Of a DNA stretch of 64,000 nt, positions 58,060-64,000 are shown one piece after another. Position 1 is the first letter of the stretch; every line of letters starts with the position of its first letter. Under the pieces are notes generated by a model. It was not told where the DNA came from. It saw nothing but the letters and a program-made list of their open reading frames with translations, and searched no databases. A program made the position numbers and the translations under genes. The stretch is from Hyperoodon ampullatus (Eukaryota > Chordata > Mammalia > Artiodactyla > Ziphiidae): positions 76,783,983 through 76,847,982 of the forward strand of contig OX457071.1 of the NCBI GenBank assembly GCA_949752795.1, read 5' to 3'.

Positions 58060-58412
58060 ATCATGGACTGTGTTTTTGTGTCCTTCCCAAACTCATGTGC
58101 TGAAATCTCAACCCCCAGTGTGATGGGGTCAGGAGGTGGGTCCAAGGAGGTGATGAGGTCATGAGAGGGGGGCCCTCGTGAGGGGATTGGTGCCCTGAGA
58201 AGGAGAGACGGCAGAGACCTTGCTTCCCCTCCGCTGTCTCTGCCCCGTGAGGACACGGTGAGAACCAGAGGTCAGCCACCTGCTCCCCAGACGCCAATCT
58301 GCCGGCACCCTGATCGTGGACTCTCAGCCTTCAAAACTGTGAGAAATAAATGCTTGTTGTTTAGACCATCCAGTCTGGTATTTTGTGAATGGCAGCCCAA
58401 AATAAGGCAACT
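58060..58412 (+). mobile_element. MLT1-type solo LTR (ERVL-MaLR), sense
   Basis: GTGTCCTTCCCAAACTCATG, GAAATCTCAACCCCCAGTGT, GATGGGGTCAGGAGGTGGGT, GAGGTGATGAGGTCATGAGA, CCGTGAGGACACGGTGAGAA, AATCTGCCGGCACCCTGATC and AACTGTGAGAAATAAATGC run through the MLT1 LTR nearly end to end. The AATAAA polyadenylation word is kept at about 58345. No internal retroviral sequence follows. Confidence 0.92.
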
Positions 58413-58500
58413 AGGAAGTCATCTCAAACATGAATCATTTCTACTATGCTGTTAAAAGACTTGAGTAATCAGCTGAGTGGACAAGAGGAAGAGGATAAGC
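58413..58500. other. Unique DNA
   Basis: Short spacer before a TTAGG-rich tract. Nothing recognised. Confidence 0.3.
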
Positions 58501-58567
58501 TTGGGTTAAGATTAGGTTAGCTGTGGGGTTAGGTAGCATTCAGGTTAGGATTAAGGTTAGGGTTTGG
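58501..58567 (+). repeat. Degenerate TTAGG-rich tract
   Basis: GGTTAAG, AGGTTAG, GGGTTAGG, CAGGTTAGG and AAGGTTAGGG words recur irregularly in about 67 bases. It resembles a worn interstitial telomere-like repeat but has no clean TTAGGG array. Confidence 0.5.
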
Positions 58568-60494
58568 CCTAGAATTAAGGCTCCCACTGGTTTGCTTCCC
58601 ATTTGAACACGACTCAAGAGGTTCTTGTGACCCATCATAACTCACTGAGTCTCAGATGCATTCTTTTCACATTTTACACACCTATTTTTTACACATTTTT
58701 CATCTCTCTAAATCTAGGAAGTATCTTACGAAGGTTCTCGCATTTTTTTGTAATATGCTGAATGTGTTCAAAACACAATGGAAAATCAAATGGTTCATGT
58801 TACTTCAGAGGAAGCACAAGCATCGTGGTGTGTCATCTGTTAGTCTCGTTTCTAAATCTTGTCTACTAAGGAAGCTTTTAGACTCAGAAGGATTTTCTTG
58901 AATAAAAGCTAACCAAGCTCTCTTATGTGTTGGGTGCAGTGCGTTTCCTGGAGGGACCACCGGGGAGCAGGTCGAGAGCTGGGTGTGTTCTGGCAGCAGC
59001 TCATAAGAAGGCATAAAAATTAAAGAATAAAAATCGAGGTGGCCTCTGTAGAAACTGAGAGGGGAGTTCTTAAAAAGTCTGAAAACAGAAAATATAGGAG
59101 AGAAAATATGAGAGCAAGAGGTATGGAGGTTTGGCTCAGGAATCTAGCAAGCAGGTGGATTCAGTAAACAAAACAGCTATTTTTAAAACAACTTGTGACT
59201 CATTACCAACCTATTCTATGATTTGAGTTCATTTAGGTCTTTTGCTGTTGTTCAAACCGGACTGTGTGAGTTATCTTACAAACAGAGTGTCATGTGAACA
59301 TGTTAATTGCCTGAGTCTGCGAAAGGGCTAGAAATCCCAAAAGGTGCCTAAGCATAAAAGAATAGAATCTCCCCGGAGAGGAGTTTCGGTTTTCCTGTCT
59401 CTGGCCACACTTCCGGAAGAGGGTTGGCACCTCCTGACGGGGATCGCCAACCCTGGTCCTCTTCAACACCGTTCCCCACACCCCAGAGGGCGCCCTAGGG
59501 CCTCCAAACTTGTCCAAATGTTTCTGCTCCACTCACAAGGCCCCTGAGCGGGCGGACGTGGCTGGTCCTCTCCTGCGTCCTCTGCTGCCAGAAGCTCACT
59601 TCAGTCCACCCTCCGTGCCTCTCCTAAAGGTCCGGCCCACCAGGTCCCACCCCTCCATGGACGCTTCCTCAGCTGCAGTCAACAGGCCAGGGAAGGGGAC
59701 GGCCACGCCAGAGCTCCTGTGAGAGACACCTGTGTGACCCAGTCCTGGTGACACAGCCCTCCCGGGGGGCTCCTGCTGCCCCTTAGGTGACCAGCTTCTG
59801 TATGACTGACTCTCTGGCCAAAGCTGATTGGATGAGAATGGGCTCCTAACCTAGGCCGACAGTCGTAGGCTGGCCGGCGGCTGCTGAGTGTGACGGGGCA
59901 GGTGCAGACGCTCTGCTTAGAGAAGGACGAGGGCCGGCAGAACCGTGAGAGCCCCGCGCTCCGAAATCCGGACGGGAGAGAGAGCACCCATAGGGGCGGG
60001 CTGCGCACCTCAGCAAGCGGGCAAGCTTCCTTAACAGCAGAGCCTTACAGAAGGAGCCCGAAGTCCTGCAGCTGCCAGGCCACGAGGCAGCCCTGTCACC
60101 GGAGCAGACTTGGGTCCAGGGTAGCTTCCCGAGCCCAGTTGCTACGGCGCCAGGTCTAACTCAAGTTCTGCTTTCCCTAAGAACCCAGCGTGCTGAGCGT
60201 TTCCTGGATTCTTATGAAGTCTGAATGACAGAGAGTCCTGTTTCCCACGTGTATCCCTACAGGACTTAAGGGAATCTGAATAGGTGTTAATCCCATAAAA
60301 CAAAAGAACCATGCACACACAGTGAGCTCCACCAGCCGCTGTTCCCTGAACATCTGCAGCGTTTCCAGCCTGAACCATGCAATTTGGCACTTATTGCAAA
60401 ATGTCTCTGAAGGTCACTAGTTTTGCATATGCTTTAATTTTGCTTCCCACTGATCCTACACTTCCTCGGGGCATGGCTCATGCCTCATGTGTCT
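58568..60494. other. Unique DNA, nothing recognised
   Basis: About 1.9 kb, AT-rich to 59.3 kb and GC-richer to 60.1 kb. Frames of 60-110 codons show no known motif. Confidence 0.4.
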
Positions 60495-60690
60495 CTTTTA
60501 TCTCTCATGTCCTGTACGACCCTGAATAAGTTATTTAACCTCTCTAAGCATCAGTATTCTTGTTTTTAAATCTGGAATAACCATAGTACCTACTTTAAGG
60601 GTAGTTTTGAAGAATAAATGAGAACACGTCTGCAAAGGGCTTAGCATAGTTCCTGGCACACCGTGAGCACTCAGTAAGCATTGCTAGAGG
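60495..60690 (+). mobile_element. MIR SINE
   Basis: GACCCTGAATAAGTTATTTAAC, CTCTCTAAGCATCAGTATTC, TTGAAGAATAAATGAGAAC and AGCATAGTTCCTGGCACACC follow the MIR core and 3' end. The GGTGAT minisatellite starts right at its 3' end. Confidence 0.88.
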
Positions 60691-60849
60691 TGGTGACGGT
60701 AGTGCTGGTGACGCAGGTGGTGATGGTGGTGATGGTGGTGTTAGTAGCGATGTTGATAGTGATGATGATGGTGGAGGTGATTCTGGTGGTGACGGTGATA
60801 ATAGTAATGGTGGTGATGCTGATGGTTGTGATGGTGATAATAGTGATGG
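60688..60849 (+). repeat. GGTGATG/GGTGGTG minisatellite
   Basis: About 160 bases of GGTGATGGT, GGTGACGGT, GATGATGGT and AGTGATGGT words with 3- and 9-base periodicity, adjoining the MIR tail. Any frame through it is low-complexity (Val/Met or Thr/Ile). Confidence 0.9.
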
Positions 60850-61539
60850 GGCAGCCCAGCGACACTCTTCCAACGCAGCCATGGTTTCAGAGCACGGACT
60901 CTTGTCTTTTCTCAAAAAAACACCATACTTCTGCACACTAAATATGCCGTTTGCACCCGCATTTCCCCCGTCAAACTCCATGTTTCATTGACCCCTGATC
61001 AAGGTTTACATAAGCATCAGGAGAAACAAAGTCGAATTACTCCATTTCAACTTTGACCTAGAAAGGAGGAGGAAACAAAAGTGAGGTGTCAAGAAGCAGT
61101 ACCGCTGCTGAGGTCGGCGATGGGCCATTAAGACGCTGCAGGTCAAGTTCCTTTTGGAAACGTCCTCAGCAGTTGGCTGGTTCTCGCCTTCAGATGATGG
61201 TTCTGAAAGGTCTGCTCTGCGGGGTCCACCTGGCTGCGCTTTGTGTCCTGACTCTGGTCCAGAAACTGCTTTCCAGGTGATGGAGTGGAAGTGGGGGGGG
61301 TGATGCCTTCTGAGTGTCCACTACGGCCAGGAACTTAACCTCCACTCACTTGCTGGAAGATCTGTGGTCCTCTCTCCTCCACGCTTGAGGAGGATGTGGA
61401 AGAGGCCCGGGCAGGGACTCCTCGGTGAGTAATGCAGAGACGGGACTTGGGTCCAGCACCCGGCCCTAGTGCCTCGGGCTCCAGGCGGCACCGTCACCCC
61501 ACCTGCCCTGCGTCCCCTCGTGAGAGGCGCCGATTCCGC
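60850..61539. other. Unique DNA, nothing recognised
   Basis: No gene or repeat family assigned. Confidence 0.35.
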
Positions 61540-61660
61540 AGAGCAAAGGCTTTGCGGTCCAGCTGCCCCGACTCAAACCCAGCTGTGCTGGGTGACTTCC
61601 CGCTACTTACCCAGCGTTTCTGGGCCTGTTCCTCAGGCTCCTTGCCAGAATGACGTGAGC
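61540..61660 (+). mobile_element. MIR SINE fragment
   Basis: GCAAAGGCTTTGCGGTCCAG, CTGTGCTGGGTGACTTCCCG and TTTCTGGGCCTGTTCCTCAG suggest the MIR head and core, diverged. Confidence 0.55.
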
Positions 61661-62059
61661 AAGGATGTGTGACGTGAGCAGGATGTGTCTTGAATGCGAG
61701 ACACACAAGTCCTGCAGCCCCAGCACGCACACTATCCCCCTCCCCGTGGCCGGTACTGTCACTGTCGTTCATCACACCACGACACCTGCTCTCTGGGGCT
61801 CTGTTGCCTCTCTTTGTTCCTCCGATTTTTGGTGCTGATGCCTGACTAAAACCTAGAAGTTAGTGAGAACATCATAAGAACACCAAAGCCCATTCTGTCC
61901 AGTCAGCAGCTGCAGAGGCAGGGCGATGGTGAAAAGAAAATGAGATATGAGTTAGTAAAGCTGATACAGCAGCTAAACGGCTAATGCAGTTTTGGGCTTT
62001 GTTCCCAATGGTTTCATCAGCAGAGAACAGAGGTGAGAGTCCCTCTTTAATAGCCTTTC
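61661..62059. other. Unique DNA, nothing recognised
   Basis: No family assigned. Confidence 0.3.
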
Positions 62060-62480
62060 CCAAACCCCACCTGGAAAGTTACATTAAATTCCGGGCACTT
62101 CAATACCATAAAGATGCAGAAAAGCTGAAGGGAGTTCAGAGCCGAGTAATAAAAATGATGGGGAGGTAGGGAGAATTGATTTACTGGGAAAGATTAAAAT
62201 AACTAACTATGTACAGCACGTCTGGGTGGTGACTGGTGAGCCCAGGGAAAACATAGCAGCCTATAAATAATGGAGGCGTGCAAGCAGCCGCAGAAACCCT
62301 CTTTAGCTGGTACCAGGGGGCACAGCCAGAAAGGAGGGCAGCACGGAGGAAAGGACAGTTTATGAAGAACGTACAGAAAGCTGTGGGGGCGTTTTTTTAA
62401 ATGGCAGAGAGACGGAGACAGAGAAGTTAAAGATATCATGAAGTAATGTTCCAATCCGGCAGGAGGAAGTCCTACTTCTC
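62060..62480 (+). mobile_element. Ancient CR1/L3-like LINE fragment
   Basis: GAGTTCAGAGCCGAGTAATAA, AAATGATGGGGAGGTAGGG, GGGAAGATTAAAATAACTAAC and ACATAGCAGCCTATAAATAA recall the 3' part of CR1/L3 LINEs ('gcaataaagatgatcagggg ... gacatgatagcagtcttcaaatat'). The fit is partial. Confidence 0.4.
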
Positions 62481-62705
62481 TAAGTCCTACTGGTTTCCAG
62501 TTCACCCTGAGTGACTCCTACCCCAACTGCTGTAGCCCTAGGCTATCACCCTCTGTCCCAACAGACGGCAAGCTTAGCAGAGTGGAAACGCACCGGGTTC
62601 ACTCACTGGTGACTGCAGCACCTGAGGCAATGCCCACCTCGTAGACATCATCCCATAAGTATCAGCCAAATGAAAGCAGGGTGAATGACCAGTGTGCAAA
62701 GAAAT

Positions 62706-62944
62706 AAATGAAAGAGGGCTTCCCTGGTGGCGCAGTGGTTGAGAGTCCGCCTGCCAATGCAGGGGACATGGGTTCGTGCCCCGGTCTGGGAAGATCCCAC
62801 ATGCCGCGGAGTGGCTGGGCCCGTGAGCCATGGCCGCTGAGCCTGTGCATCCGGAGCCTGTGCTCCGCAACGGGAGAGGCCACAACAGTGAGAGGCCTGC
62901 GTACCGCAAAAAAAAATAAAAAAAAGAAAGAAAGAAATGAAAGA
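62706..62944 (+). mobile_element. CHR-type tRNA SINE, short form, with TSD
   Basis: GGCTTCCCTGGTGGCGCAG starts at 62717 and the body ends GAGAGGCCTGCGTACCGC before an A-rich, G-interrupted tail. AAATGAAAGA flanks it at 62706-62715 and 62935-62944. The tail is partly GAAA-type simple repeat. Confidence 0.9.
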
Positions 62945-63059
62945 AAGCATTTATTACCAAAAATGACACATAGGAACAATAATGTCAAGGCACCAAAGGC
63001 CTAGCAGGATCACTGCCCTGGATTGTAAGATATAGAATTTTAAGGTTAAAAGGGCCATT
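62945..63059. other. Unique DNA between SINE and chimera
   Basis: Short spacer, nothing recognised. Confidence 0.3.
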
Positions 63060-63293
63060 AAAAATCTTATATTTCCTATACAATGGATAAACAACAAGGT
63101 CCTACTGTATAGCACAGGGAACGATATTCATATCTTGTGATAAACCATAACGGAAAAGAATATGAAAAAGAATATATATATGAATAACTGAGTCACTTTG
63201 CTGTACAGCGGAAATTAACACAACATTGTAAACATACGTCAACAGTGAGAGGCCCGCATACGGCAAAAAAAAAAAAAAAAAATCTTACATTTC
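63060..63293 (+). mobile_element. Chimeric retroposon: L1 3' end fused to a CHR SINE tail, one shared TSD
   Basis: From about 63076 the sequence is a cetartiodactyl L1 3' UTR: CAATGGATAAACAACAAGG, TAGCACAGGGAACGATATTC, CACTTTGCTGTACAGCGG, ACACAACATTGTAAAC. At about 63239 it passes into CAACAGTGAGAGGCCCGCAT, the terminal CHR SINE sequence, followed by CGGC and an A run to about 63280. AAAAATCTTA(T/C)ATTTC flanks the unit at 63060-63075 and 63278-63293, with one mismatch. There is no L1-type end before the SINE piece and no SINE head. The whole unit therefore integrated once. A short CAAC is shared by both parents at the join. Confidence 0.85.
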
Positions 63294-64000
63294 AATGATT
63301 CTCAATTTTTTCCCCAAACCAGCTCCCGTGTGCGCCTGTGTTTTTGCACAATTTCCAGCACGCTAGTGTATGTCCATCCCTGTCTCTCCACCATGAAAAT
63401 GCCTATCAGAAAGCAGCTGCACGAGAAGGACATTCTCACACGGAAAACCTCGAAGCCACTCTGATCTACTCTAACAAAAAAGTGAATAATCCTCGACCGT
63501 CCTGAGAGGCCCTTCCTGAGACCCACGCGGGGCCCAGCACAGTCCCACATGCACACGAACACTTTCTGGGTTTTTAAATTTTGAATTAAAAAGTATCTGC
63601 TCCACTGCTCACACCTGGTTGTAACCTGTGTGTAACTCAGCACCTCGTTTGCTGATTAGGTAGAGTGACCTGCCCTGGGTCACCCAGTTCATGGTTCAGC
63701 CAAAACTGCTCAGGGTCTTACTGAGCTTCCCAGGGGCCGTTTTGTAATTTACAAAGGCAGAGACTGAGGCTTTAACTCCAATAACTCAAGACTGAAACCA
63801 CACAGGCCGCCTGCCGAGCATCCCGCCCCTCTGGGCCGCCTCCTGGGGGTACCCAGCCACTCCCCAGATTTCTCTGCAGCAGCTCATCCGACAAAGCTAC
63901 AGGCACCGGTCTGCCAAGATTTGTGGTGAGGGCAGGATTTTCTCTGTCAATTTAGCCAGTGTTGATGAGCCGTAGTTATGAAATTTGGAGGCAAAGTCCA
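63294..64000. other. Unique DNA, nothing recognised
   Basis: The 113-codon minus-strand frame at 63302-63643 has no known motif. Possible worn MIR around 63650-63700 (GAGTGACCTGCCCTGGGTCA) is too weak to call. Confidence 0.35.

Noticed and set aside
60595..60981. 128-codon minus-strand and 86-codon plus-strand frames
   Set aside because: They are translations of the GGTGAT minisatellite (Thr/Ile/Ser or Val/Met repeats).

Overview
The window is vertebrate nuclear DNA, almost certainly from a cetacean and probably a toothed whale. The evidence is the set of tRNA-derived SINEs with the head GGCTTCCCTGGTGGCGCAGTGG and the tail GAGAGGCCCGCGTACCGC-A(n). These belong to the cetacean CHR-type SINE group. 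They sit beside L1 3' ends of the cetartiodactyl type and ancient mammalian MIR, L2, HAL1, MLT1 and hAT repeats. There are no prokaryotic operons, CRISPR arrays or rRNA genes. I could not recognise any intact protein-coding gene or convincing exon. The long open frames lie in GC-rich DNA or inside repeats.

Layout: 1-5.3 kb is GC-rich single-copy DNA with scattered CpGs. From about 5.3 kb the base composition falls sharply. 5.9-8.5 kb holds an antisense CHR SINE, an antisense MIR, a 5'-truncated L1 with target-site duplication and a GATA-type microsatellite. 8.5-18.6 kb is mostly unique sequence with sparse MIRs, an unidentified 119-codon frame (10.16-10.52 kb) and a paired X-box-like palindrome (13.48 kb). 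18.8-24.3 kb is retroelement-rich (two SINEs, HAL1, an ancient L1 3' region). 25.7-33.1 kb is GC-rich again, with two CpG-island-like stretches (28.2-28.9 and 32.0-32.8 kb). The first carries a perfect CRE and the second a 56-base alternating purine-pyrimidine tract. 34.6-45.3 kb is an L1-dominated block: a nested L1/L1/SINE stack at 36.1-38.1 kb, a HAL1/L1 fragment at 40-40.8 kb, an internally deleted L1 ORF2 at 41.9-44.2 kb, and two adjacent antisense MLT1 LTRs. 46-64 kb is unique or ancient-repeat DNA with MLT1 LTRs, a split L2, a hAT-Charlie remnant, a GGTGAT minisatellite and two more SINEs.

Nothing here behaves as a pathway or a gene cluster. The window is best read as intergenic or intronic DNA shaped by retrotransposition. 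The most unusual object is at 63.06-63.29 kb. There an L1 3' end is fused to the last ~26 bases of a CHR SINE, and the whole chimera sits inside one 16-base target-site duplication. This suggests a template switch during target-primed reverse transcription. Two candidate regulatory elements (13.48 kb and 28.57 kb) and the Z-DNA-prone CpG island (32.5 kb) are the other places worth checking. All repeat-family names come from recall of consensus sequences, with no database search. Boundaries of old repeats are accurate only to a few tens of bases.
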